Origin: Bacteroidales bacterium UBA3724
Lineage (GTDB): Bacteria; Bacteroidota; Bacteroidia; Bacteroidales; P3
DNA: 47,315 bases
Assembly (NCBI GenBank): GCA_002371315.1
Contig: DFHL01000123.1
Location: 15,342 to 62,656 of the forward strand
Reading direction: 5' to 3'
Positions 35,447 through 42,506 of the stretch are shown here, in pieces. The notes below the pieces were generated by a model. That model was not told where the DNA came from. It saw nothing but the letters and a program-made list of their open reading frames with translations, and did not search any database. A program made the translations under genes and the position numbers. Position 1 is the stretch's first letter; every line of letters begins with the position of its first letter.

Positions 35447-36427
35447 ATGACAGCAAAACGTCACAAACGGATCGCCTCGTCCCGCCGGCGCCACTTGCGG
35501 AACGCCGCTCTGGGCCATCCCGCCACCGCAAGCGGATTCATTGTCCTGATAGCTGCATTCTTTACTATGTGGATAGTGATATTGCGCTGTTTCGGCGAAG
35601 ACGACCCTTACCATTGGGTACTAAAACACTTGGAGACAGGCAACTACGCCATCGGCCAAATCGAAGCCTTCAGGCAGCACAACGACGGCAAACTGCCCGA
35701 AGGACTTGACGCCGTCGGCTTCAAAAATGGCGGAATCGAAAACCAATACTACATCCAGCTGCCCAGTGAAGGTTTCGCTTACGACCTTGAATACATCAAG
35801 TTGGACGACACTTCGTATGTTCTTGCTTTCGACGGCGACATCTGGGGCCGCGGACAGTACGTTTCGACCGTCGGCCACTGGAACGCATATTCGACCGAAT
35901 ATAACTCATTGACAAACGATTACACCATCGACAACACCGAAGGCGAAGGCGCCGCGAAGGTGTACCTGAATGAATTTGAAATCGCCGGATGGTACGACGG
36001 ACTTGAGGCTCAGCTCAGCGCTTTGATTGCCGACCGCAAGGGGCGACGCGAGCAATACGTCCTTCACATCATCGAACGCGACAGCGCCGAGCGCATAGCT
36101 TACGCGCGAGCCCAGACGGGCTGCGACGACAGCGTCTGCCGTTCCTATTTCAACTGCCTGTTGACGACTTTCGACCCGGCGCAACAGCCTGAACACGACT
36201 ACTTTCGCGACTTCCTCGGCTACCTGATGCTCGACGGCAAGGTCTGCTTCATTGTCGACAATTCCACCTTCCACCAAAGTTCCATTGTGTGCCGCGCCCG
36301 CAAAGGCCGCCTGTTCGACGTCGACTCCAAAAGCGCAAGCAGCGCGCGCAAACGCTGCTGGTTTATCGACATCGACCGCCACTACGAAGGCTCGATGATG
36401 CTGAAAGGCACCTGGCCGGCCAAGTAG
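35447..36427 (+). CDS. Unknown single-pass membrane-anchored protein
   Basis: I do not recognise this 326-residue protein. It has a very basic N-terminus (MTAKRHKRIASSRRRHLR) and one hydrophobic helix at about 29-48 (GFIVLIAAFFTMWIVIL), so the rest should lie in the periplasm, following the positive-inside rule. A segment reading QIEAFRQHNDGKLPEGLDAVGF resembles the start of pilin-like or pseudopilin-like globular domains, where a long helix is followed by a loop with LP. Three cysteines cluster in TGCDDSVCRSYFNC. It is a lone gene between ileS (divergent) and a repeat-rich gap, with no functional context. Confidence 0.7.
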   Translation: MTAKRHKRIASSRRRHLRNAALGHPATASGFIVLIAAFFTMWIVILRCFGEDDPYHWVLKHLETGNYAIGQIEAFRQHNDGKLPEGLDAVGFKNGGIENQYYIQLPSEGFAYDLEYIKLDDTSYVLAFDGDIWGRGQYVSTVGHWNAYSTEYNSLTNDYTIDNTEGEGAAKVYLNEFEIAGWYDGLEAQLSALIADRKGRREQYVLHIIERDSAERIAYARAQTGCDDSVCRSYFNCLLTTFDPAQQPEHDYFRDFLGYLMLDGKVCFIVDNSTFHQSSIVCRARKGRLFDVDSKSASSARKRCWFIDIDRHYEGSMMLKGTWPAK

Positions 36428-36525
36428 CCCCGCTCCACAATTAATTTTCATCAAATCGCCCTTGCGCCGACTGCGCCGCCAAGGGTGCCGCCGCTGTTTC
36501 CGCTCCGCAGCAGGGGCCCGGCAAA

Positions 36526-36748
36526 TGTTAAAAACAGCCCCTCTGCACTTTAGCCTATTTTAACACTTGGCAAAGCCTTATCATCTTCTACCGGCGTAAA
36601 AGATAGTAAAAACTTGGTAAGAATTTGGGTAGAATTTGATAAGAAGATGGTCCTGTTTATGAGGCGGTTGCAAATAGCGATTTTTGGGCGATTTTTTCGC
36701 TTTTCAAACTTTTTTGAATCGGTTTTGAAATGTTAAATTTTAACATTT
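36526..36748. repeat. Composite intergenic element, copy 2
   Basis: Same order as at 17822-18103. TGTTAAAA (36526) and TTTTAACA (ending 36565) are 40 nt end to end. A left arm with CATCTTCT (36582) is followed by four 11-nt units ending with TTGGTAAGAAT (36614), TTGGGTAGAAT (36625) and TTGATAAGAAG (36636), closing in AGAAGATGG. The palindrome TGTTAAATTTTAACA (36731-36745) is the right boundary. Between core and boundary, GCGATTTTT- and TTTTGAA-type segments also recur at 11 nt. The remaining parts of the gap 36428-36905 contain a CCCTTG/CAAGGG hairpin near 36470 and the TonB-gene terminator. Confidence 0.8.
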
Positions 36749-36816
36749 GGACGGCACTCGACCGCAAGCTTTGCTCGCGACCCGAAGGACGGTTTTGCTT
36801 TTGCCGACGTAAGTGA

Positions 36817-36860
36817 GAAAAAAATCGTCGGCTTGCGAACCGAGGTTCACAAGCCGACGA
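36817..36860 (-). terminator. Intrinsic terminator of the TonB receptor gene
   Basis: An 11-bp perfect stem (36825-36835 with 36850-36860) carries a small inner GAAC/GTTC stem. On the minus strand seven or eight T follow (A-run at 36817-36824). It lies 45 nt past the stop at 36906. Confidence 0.85.
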
Positions 36861-36905
36861 ACAATCGCGTGCGGCGCGATTCCGTTTTTTCGGCACCAGA
36901 AGCGC

Positions 36906-39227
36906 TCAGATACTGAGTTTCAGACCAATGAAGAGCGTGCGCGGACGCGAGGGGCCGTAGATGTACGACGAGTCGCGCTCGTCGCCGCTGTCGAAGTCGC
37001 GCTGGAAGCTGTTGAAGAGGTTCTGGATGCCGGCGCTGACGTCGAGCGTGGTGCGATGACCGATGGGGATGCTGTAGGCGGCCTTGAGCGTCAGATCGAA
37101 GAAGGTGGGCGTGGTGACCTGCTCCACCACGGCGTGGTGGGCGTGCTTGGCGCCCTCGTCTTCTTCCTCTGCCACAGCGTGATAGACGAGCATCGGACCC
37201 GTAAGGACACCCGTGGCGATGAGGCTGAAGCGCTCGATGGGGCTGTACTGCGCCGTCAGGTAGCCATACAGGTTGGGAATGCGCTCCATCCGCTGCTCGT
37301 ACTTGCCTTCGCTCCACTCCTGCCCTGCCCCGAGGTAGCGGCTGCTCTGCAGCGTTCCGCCCAGCTGCAGCTGCAAGCGCGGCGAGGGGGTGAGCCGCAG
37401 CTCGACGTTGAAGCCCTTGACCTCGGCACCGTCGGCGTTGCGACGCTCGTAGAGGCGGTATCCACTGGTGGTATCACTGAAAACCAGCTCGTTGACAAAA
37501 GCGTCATCGATGCGCGTAAAGAAGCCTTCGACCATCAGGTCGCCCTCCATCTGGCCCAGATGGAAGCAGAAATCGCCCGACGCGTTGAGGCTGTGCGAAT
37601 ACTCGGGACGCAGGTCGGAAGCGTTGACAAGCCGATACAGCTCGCCGGCCACGGCACCGACGTGAAGGTCCTCGTCGTAAACCTGCGGCGCGCGGAAACC
37701 CGAGGAATAGCCTGCACGCAGGACGATGTGTTCGTTGGGCGAATAGCGGACGTTGAGGCGCGGGCTCACGACCGGGTTGTCGAGCATCGAATGGTGGTCG
37801 GCGCGCAGGCCGAGCAGGATGCTCCATTGCTTGTTTTTCCATTCGTTTTGCAGGTATGCACTTGCAATCGAGGCACTTTGGTCGATGGTATCGTTGGTGG
37901 CAAGGGTGCGGTCGCTGAGGCGGTCGTAGGTGTGCTCGATGCCGGCGGTCAGTTCGGCGGGCATAAAGAGCAGGCGATCGAAATGGCGACTGTACTGAAG
38001 GCCCTCGTTGAAGGTGAGGTCGGTGGTGTAGCCATAGGCGTTGCCAACAGGGTCGCCTTCCTCGCGGTGGCCGTAATAGCTTTGGCGGTCAACATATTGC
38101 GTCGAGGCGAAGACCGAAGCGTGGCCCTTGCCGTCGGGCGAGAACCAGTCCCATTTCAGCTGGGCGCTGTGGATGTCGTGTTCGCCGCCCTCGCTGATGT
38201 GCGCCTGTGGCGACGGCAGGTCGAAGAGGTCGCCGCCACGGCGGAAATCGTTGATATTGTGGTATTCGAGGTTGAGTTTGGAATGGTCGCTGGTGCGCAG
38301 GTAGCCGCGGAATCCCACCATTCGGGCCTTCAGCAGTCCCAGTTCGGAGTAGCCGTCGCCGTTGGCATCGTAGGGATTGCGCTGCCTGTTGTGGCCGAAG
38401 ATGTAGATGCCCGCCTTGTTGTTGTCGCTGACCACGCTGGCATTGAACGAGTTGCTCCAATCGGCACTGTTGCCGCCCACGAGGCTGGTGTTGTTGGCAA
38501 CCGAGGCGCTGTTGCGAACGGGCTCCCTGGTGATGACGTTGATAACGCCGGCGATGGCGTTGCTGCCATAGAGCGCCGAGCCGCCGCCACGCAGGACCTC
38601 GACCTGGTCGATCATCGCCGCCGGCAGCTGCTCGAGCAGATAGAGGCTGGCGAGGGCGCTGTTGATGGGTCGGCTGTCGATGAGCACCTGCGAGTAGGCA
38701 CCGCCGAGACCGTTGAGGCGCACATCGAAGGCTCCACAGTTCTGACAGGTATTCTCGATGCATACACCCGTCTGATATTTAAGGCCTTCGCCAAGATTGA
38801 CAGCACTTGTGGCCTCGAGCTGGCGACGGTCGACAACGCCCACAATCGACGGCGTTTCCATACGGCTGACGGCGTGCTGGGTGGCGGTGACGACCACCTG
38901 CTGGAGCGACACGGCGTCGGGCTGGAGCGCAAACTCCAGTTCGACAGTTTGTTGGGCGGTCATCGTGACGCTGTGCGATGCCTGACGGAAGCCGACCAGC
39001 CGCACGACGACGTTGTAAGTACCTTCAGGACAGTTGGCTATGTGGAAATGGCCCGTGGCGTCGGTTACGGCACCGATGGTGGTGCCTTCGATCTGCACAT
39101 TGGCATAGGCTATATGCTCGCCTGTTTTTGAATTGATTACGTGGCCAAGGATATTGGCATCGGTTCCCTTCTGCGCAAAAAGCAGCACAGGGAACAACAA
39201 AAAGATATAAAGGATTGATTTTTTCAT
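36906..39227 (-). CDS. TonB-dependent outer-membrane receptor with CarboxypepD-regulatory domain
   Basis: The 773-residue protein has a signal peptide (MKKSILYIFLLFPVLLFAQ), a carboxypeptidase-regulatory-like domain (about 25-103), then a plug domain (about 110-240). The plug contains CQNCGAFDVRLNGL at 161-174, LIDSRPINS, and the GGGSALYGSNAIAGVINV signature. A 22-strand barrel follows, ending in an aromatic-poor LFIGLKLSI terminus. The CxxC in the plug marks a subgroup of Bacteroidota receptors that I associate with metal or heme-type ligands. The His/Cys-rich protein encoded just upstream supports a metal role. The ligand is inferred, not shown. ATG 39227 is chosen because it gives a clean signal peptide. 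Confidence 0.93.
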   Translation of the reverse strand: MKKSILYIFLLFPVLLFAQKGTDANILGHVINSKTGEHIAYANVQIEGTTIGAVTDATGHFHIANCPEGTYNVVVRLVGFRQASHSVTMTAQQTVELEFALQPDAVSLQQVVVTATQHAVSRMETPSIVGVVDRRQLEATSAVNLGEGLKYQTGVCIENTCQNCGAFDVRLNGLGGAYSQVLIDSRPINSALASLYLLEQLPAAMIDQVEVLRGGGSALYGSNAIAGVINVITREPVRNSASVANNTSLVGGNSADWSNSFNASVVSDNNKAGIYIFGHNRQRNPYDANGDGYSELGLLKARMVGFRGYLRTSDHSKLNLEYHNINDFRRGGDLFDLPSPQAHISEGGEHDIHSAQLKWDWFSPDGKGHASVFASTQYVDRQSYYGHREEGDPVGNAYGYTTDLTFNEGLQYSRHFDRLLFMPAELTAGIEHTYDRLSDRTLATNDTIDQSASIASAYLQNEWKNKQWSILLGLRADHHSMLDNPVVSPRLNVRYSPNEHIVLRAGYSSGFRAPQVYDEDLHVGAVAGELYRLVNASDLRPEYSHSLNASGDFCFHLGQMEGDLMVEGFFTRIDDAFVNELVFSDTTSGYRLYERRNADGAEVKGFNVELRLTPSPRLQLQLGGTLQSSRYLGAGQEWSEGKYEQRMERIPNLYGYLTAQYSPIERFSLIATGVLTGPMLVYHAVAEEEDEGAKHAHHAVVEQVTTPTFFDLTLKAAYSIPIGHRTTLDVSAGIQNLFNSFQRDFDSGDERDSSYIYGPSRPRTLFIGLKLSI

Positions 39228-39261
39228 TGTTTTGCAGTTTGGTTTATATATACAATACACA

Positions 39262-39283
39262 CAATGCCAACTATTTGGCATTG
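39262..39283. promoter_or_regulatory. 9-bp inverted repeat upstream of the TonB receptor gene
   Basis: CAATGCCAA and TTGGCATTG are separated by CTAT, 35 nt above the receptor start and 33 nt below the stop of the His/Cys-rich gene. There is no T-tract on either side, so an operator or leader structure is more likely than a terminator. A TonB gene controlled by a metal-responsive repressor would fit. Confidence 0.5.
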
Positions 39284-39315
39284 CTAAACAAATAAAAGGA
39301 AAGGTAAAGGCAAAC

Positions 39316-39657
39316 CTACTGCAACGGCGGTGCCCGCGGGCTAAGGCCAAAAGATGAAGCCGACGCATAATCATCTGACAATGAGTTGTCGACCGCAACA
39401 ACTATGCTGCTTTGATAGGATAGCGAGATGGAGGCTGGCGCATAGTAGGACGACGACGTCAGCTGGCAGTAGACGCAGTTGTGCGCCATAGCGACGGCCT
39501 CGTCCATATGGGCGCGGTGGTGGATATGATGCGCACACTCGGCGCATTCGGTCACCGTCGGGTGCGACTCGCTATGCGTGTGGAAAGTCAACGCCACAAG
39601 CAGCGGCATATAGGCCGCTATGAGGATGTATGGTGCTATGTGGCGCAGTGTTTTCAT
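39316..39657 (-). CDS. Small exported His/Cys-rich protein, putative metal binder
   Basis: 113 residues with an N-terminal signal or anchor helix (YILIAAYMPLLVALTF). A dense run of metal ligands follows: FHTHSESH, then CAECAHHIHHRAHMDE, then HNCVYCQL, giving two CxxC pairs and ten or more His. A Ser/Ala-rich tail with aromatic residues completes it. It resembles the small His/Cys proteins that accompany metal TonB receptors in many bacteria, functionally like the DUF2946 proteins of proteobacterial copper loci, though I cannot assign it to a named family. The receptor gene lies 88 nt downstream on the same strand. Confidence 0.72.
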   Translation of the reverse strand: MKTLRHIAPYILIAAYMPLLVALTFHTHSESHPTVTECAECAHHIHHRAHMDEAVAMAHNCVYCQLTSSSYYAPASISLSYQSSIVVAVDNSLSDDYASASSFGLSPRAPPLQ

Positions 39658-39751
39658 CGGAATTCATAACGATGCATTCGGCGTTTTATTGTGCAGAAAG
39701 GAATCTGGACCTTAATTTCTGTTAGAAGTACAATAAACATTGGCTTTTTGC

Positions 39752-39772
39752 GTTATTGTGGTTCACAATAAC
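39752..39772. promoter_or_regulatory. 9-bp inverted repeat just upstream of the DUF4298 gene
   Basis: GTTATTGTG and CACAATAAC enclose GTT, ending 11 nt before ATG 39784. The site lies in the 126-nt divergent gap between the His/Cys-rich gene and DUF4298 and could be an operator for either side, or a hairpin that affects translation of DUF4298. Confidence 0.5.
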
Positions 39773-39783
39773 CAACATACTCT

Positions 39784-40056
39784 ATGAACATAGAACGTAT
39801 CACGCAAATGGAGCAACGCCTTGAGCGGGCGACGGCGGCCGTGGAAGCGATGGAAGCGGCAATCGAACAATACAAGGCTGTGCGCGACGATATTGCATCG
39901 CTCGATGCCTATCTTGGCAGTCCAGAATGGCACGCCGACCGCGACGACGACGAGGCTGGGCGTCTGCCCAAGGAGCTGAAACGCGGCGTGCTCAGCGAGG
40001 ACGCCATCTGGAACCTTCTCGAGCGCCACCGCGAAGTGCAAAAACAAATCCTTTAA
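39784..40056 (+). CDS. DUF4298 small helical protein
   Basis: The 90-residue cytoplasmic protein opens with RITQMEQRLERATAAVEAMEAAIEQY, a heptad-like helix. It continues with LDAYLGSPEWHADRDDDEAG, LPKELKRGVLSEDAIWNLL and a final helix. This fits DUF4298, a family of unknown function found in Bacteroidota and Firmicutes. The next gene begins 4 nt after its stop, so the two are co-transcribed and probably translationally coupled, linking a small helical protein to a periplasmic dehydratase-like protein. Confidence 0.85.
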   Translation: MNIERITQMEQRLERATAAVEAMEAAIEQYKAVRDDIASLDAYLGSPEWHADRDDDEAGRLPKELKRGVLSEDAIWNLLERHREVQKQIL

Positions 40057-40060
40057 CCGT

Positions 40061-40891
40061 ATGAAACACAACAGAATCAAAATATGGCTGCTCGTCGCCC
40101 TGTTGGCAATAGCCGGGACGACGGCACTGGCCTGCAGAGACAAGAAAGACACGCTGGCGGGAGGGCCAACAATTGAGCGCATCGAGCAGAGAGGCAAGCT
40201 GCTGGTCGGCACCACTGGCGACTACCGGCCACTGTCGTTCCGCGAGCCGGAGACAGGCATCTATTGGGGTTTCGGCATCGAGCTGGCCGAGAGCTATGGC
40301 CACAGCGGATGGGCGTGGATGTGGAATTTGTACCGCACCTCGTGGCCGACGCTGACTGCCGACGTGCAGGCCGAACCGCAGCTGTTCGATATGGCTATGG
40401 GCGGCATCACCATCACCGAGGCGCGCTGCGCCACGATGCTGATGAGCGAAGGCTACCTGGCCAACGGAAAGACCATACTATGCCGCGTAGAGGACACCGC
40501 ACGCTTCCGTTCGCTGGCGGACATTGACCGTCCCGAGGTACGCGTGATGGTCAACCCCGGCGGCCTCAACGAGCAGTTCGCCCGGCAGCACCTCACCCAC
40601 GCCACACTCATCGTCCACCCCAACAACGAGGAAATTCCGTCGCTCATCGCCGATGGCGAGGCCGACGTTATGATTACCGAGATAACCGAGGCCCCCTACT
40701 ATGTGCAGACCGACCAGCGCCTGGCGGCACCGCTACTGGCCACGCCATTCACCAATGGCGAAATCGGCGTACTGATGCGCAAGGGACAGGACGACCTGCT
40801 GAACCTCGTAAACAGCATCATCCGCCAGATGAAAGCCGACGGCACCCTCCGCAAACTGACTGAGAAATACGGATTAGTGTATGCCTATTGA
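40061..40891 (+). CDS. Cyclohexadienyl dehydratase (PheC)-like solute-binding-fold lipoprotein
   Basis: 276 residues with a lipoprotein-like signal (WLLVALLAIAGTTALAC, Cys25). The SBP_bac_3 fold follows: LLVGTTGDYRPLSFRE, FDMAMGGITITEAR, and VNPGGLNEQFARQHLT then HPNNEEIPSLIADGEADVMITE. These segments are much closer to periplasmic cyclohexadienyl dehydratases (prephenate/arogenate to phenylpyruvate/phenylalanine) than to amino-acid transport binding proteins. No ABC permease or ATPase is adjacent, which also favours an enzyme. Lipid attachment would tether it in the envelope. Catalytic competence cannot be confirmed by eye; a transport or sensing role remains possible. It ends 31 nt from the restriction specificity gene (convergent). 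Confidence 0.78.
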   Translation: MKHNRIKIWLLVALLAIAGTTALACRDKKDTLAGGPTIERIEQRGKLLVGTTGDYRPLSFREPETGIYWGFGIELAESYGHSGWAWMWNLYRTSWPTLTADVQAEPQLFDMAMGGITITEARCATMLMSEGYLANGKTILCRVEDTARFRSLADIDRPEVRVMVNPGGLNEQFARQHLTHATLIVHPNNEEIPSLIADGEADVMITEITEAPYYVQTDQRLAAPLLATPFTNGEIGVLMRKGQDDLLNLVNSIIRQMKADGTLRKLTEKYGLVYAY

Positions 40892-40922
40892 AGTTGCAAT
40901 GGTATTACAAAACTCGGGACTA

Positions 40923-41474
40923 TCAGGATGCTTTTTCCTGTAGGAATTGAAGATATGTAAGAATCTTTTGACTTTCAAGGTGGCGCATATATAACTCCAT
41001 ATAATCCCAATGGGGGTTGCCGTCGGAGGTTGCCGGAAGAGTGATTATCTCCTTTGCCAAACGTTTGGCGTTACGCTTGTAACCAAAGTTATATTTGCCA
41101 CGTATGCGGTCTGCAACAGTTGTGATATAGGTGCCTGTGTATTTGTTTAGATGTTTGTTGTAGCCGATGGTCATATCGGAAGTGGCAATAAAGTCTTCAG
41201 CCTTATAGACTGCATAGCCCATAGAACCCTCGCCATTGCGGATAAAGGCGATGCAATTGCCACGCTGCACCATTTCAGAAACAGGTGCGACAAAATCAAG
41301 GACACCATTATTCAGATTGGTAGCACCGAGATAGCTAATGCCATCCTGCTGGCGTTGCAAGTGATTGAGGCCTTTTGACTTGCCAGGGACAAGGACAGGG
41401 AACAAGTCACGAAGCAAAAAGTCTTTGTAAATCAGTTGTTTCTGGGGGGGGGGTAACAGTTTGTTTGTCAACAA
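40923..41474 (-). pseudogene. Specificity-subunit module 3 (third target-recognition domain), out of frame
   Basis: About 175 residues of a type I/IIB specificity domain follow the C10 tract (minus strand): YKDFLLRDLFPVLVPGKS, then YLGATNLNNGVL, FIRNGEGSMGYAVY, and the closing PHWDYMELYMRHLESQKIL. It parallels modules 1 and 2 in length and order of motifs. Upstream of the tract this frame has only TTG codons and no ATG, so the module depends on read-through from module 2. That needs the tract to be 9 (or 12) C instead of 10. With 9 C here and 9 G in the first tract, one continuous protein of 527 residues results. I therefore see a switched-off segment of a phase-variable gene rather than decay. 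Confidence 0.8.
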
Positions 41475-42009
41475 AATACTTAAGTGTTGTGCCGAGTATA
41501 TCCTTCTCTACATCACGCATAAAGTCGGACATAAAGGTGAAATCCGGCTCACCAATACTGTCAACAGGGAGCAATATTTTTTCTCTTTTTATACGCTCAT
41601 CGTTTATTTCCCTGTTGAAACTGTATTTCTCGGAAAGACGGTTAATGATAGGAATCAGAAACAAGTAGGCGTATTTGTCTAATCCTTCACGCTGTAACTT
41701 TGTAACGTGGTCGCTGGCAACAAAGCGGTAGTGGTGATAGAATGCACTGCCAACACTTCCACTATTGGCCACAGTTAAACAATCTGCAAAAGTTCTTACG
41801 CGGCTTGTGTTTCCAATAAAGCCATCGACACCATTGGATTGCGCCGTTGAGGACACATACGGAATATTGCCTTCTGTATGGTCAGCTTTTTTGAGGCGTT
41901 TGCCACGTTGAATGTCGGTGAAAACATCGGTAAAATCAAACGCTTTCCATTTGTGGTTGAGGAGGTTGCGTCGCCCCCCCCTATTTGGTTGTATATCAAC
42001 TGCTTGCAT
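41407..42009 (-). CDS. Specificity-subunit module 2 (second target-recognition domain), out of frame with module 1
   Basis: The frame encodes HKWKAFDFTDVFTDIQRGKR, YVSSTAQSNGVDGFIGN, FVASDHVTKLQREGL and the closing PDFTFMSDFMRDVEKDIL, a complete target-recognition module of about 180 residues. In the present sequence the upstream tract has 8 G (minus strand), so translation from module 1 enters a different frame. At 9 G the modules fuse into a 366-residue two-domain subunit, close to the length of BcgI B (about 340 residues). An in-frame ATG at 42009 could start module 2 alone, but it lies within module 1 coding sequence. At the 3' end the 10-C tract leads to a stop 15 codons later. Confidence 0.8.
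   Translation of the reverse strand: MQAVDIQPNRGGRRNLLNHKWKAFDFTDVFTDIQRGKRLKKADHTEGNIPYVSSTAQSNGVDGFIGNTSRVRTFADCLTVANSGSVGSAFYHHYRFVASDHVTKLQREGLDKYAYLFLIPIINRLSEKYSFNREINDERIKREKILLPVDSIGEPDFTFMSDFMRDVEKDILGTTLKYFVDKQTVTPPPETTDLQRLFAS
41444..41453. repeat. Homopolymer tract of 10 G (C on the coding strand), second switch
   Basis: Ten consecutive G on the plus strand lie between modules 2 and 3 of the specificity gene. Loss of one base joins the two modules in frame. Such tracts mutate by slipped-strand mispairing. An assembly or sequencing error in the run length is possible. Confidence 0.85.
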
Positions 42010-42506
42010 AGTTTATCTATTGTCGGTTTGAGAATTTGCTGTTCTTTTTGGCGCATATAGTTCTCCATAAACTGCCAGTCGGGAGTGCCGTTGGCTGTTA
42101 CGGGAAGCATATACTTGAAAGTGCGGATGCGTGAGGCGTTAATTGAATAACCGTGTCCAAAGCGTTCTCGTTGTTTGGTTATACACATTGCAACAAAAAG
42201 CAGCTGGAATCTGGAAAGGTTCTGTTTTGGAATCAATGCAGTAACGTGGCTGTCGAGAGCCATACGATGAGGCTGATAGTAGGCGATACCAGCACCACCA
42301 TCACCGTCGTTATTGAGAGTTATAATGTTGCCCTCGAAAATGCGTTTGTGGTTAGGTTCGACAAACTGCTTATACCCATTATCGGTTTTCCTGGCAGACA
42401 CAAGCGGCAAACTACCATCAGTCAAGGAGGCCATATTGTTTTGGTTACCCTTGACGCAATCAAAGAAATCTGTCAGATAAAAATCAGCCCAACGATGACT
42501 ATTCAT
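41796..42506 (-). CDS. Specificity-subunit module 1 of the BcgI-like system (currently expressed form)
   Basis: 236 residues as it stands. Residues 1-172 are a target-recognition module: HRWADFYLTDFFDCVKGNQ, LVSARKTDNGYKQFVEPN, ITLNNDGDGGAGIAYY, DSHVTALIP, and the closing PDWQFMENYMRQKEQQIL. The G8 tract then encodes GGG, and the frame runs on for about 60 residues of shadow sequence (SSTTNGKRLILP...) before a stop, because module 2 lies one frame away. Its ATG (42506) overlaps the end of the A-subunit gene by 8 nt. As it stands the product has a single target-recognition domain; by analogy with truncated HsdS proteins it might dimerise and recognise a palindromic site. That is inference. Confidence 0.82.
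   Translation of the reverse strand: MNSHRWADFYLTDFFDCVKGNQNNMASLTDGSLPLVSARKTDNGYKQFVEPNHKRIFEGNIITLNNDGDGGAGIAYYQPHRMALDSHVTALIPKQNLSRFQLLFVAMCITKQRERFGHGYSINASRIRTFKYMLPVTANGTPDWQFMENYMRQKEQQILKPTIDKLCKQLIYNQIGGGDATSSTTNGKRLILPMFSPTFNVANASKKLTIQKAIFRMCPQRRNPMVSMALLETQAA
41974..41981. repeat. Homopolymer tract of 8 C (G on the coding strand), first switch
   Basis: Eight consecutive C on the plus strand lie between modules 1 and 2. Gain of one base (to 9), or loss of two (to 6), restores a single frame across modules 1 and 2. Confidence 0.85.

Noticed and set aside
40061..40891. Amino-acid ABC transporter binding protein
   Set aside because: No permease or ATPase is adjacent, and the VNPGGLNEQFAR and TTGDYRPLSFRE segments are nearer to cyclohexadienyl dehydratase; kept as an alternative only.
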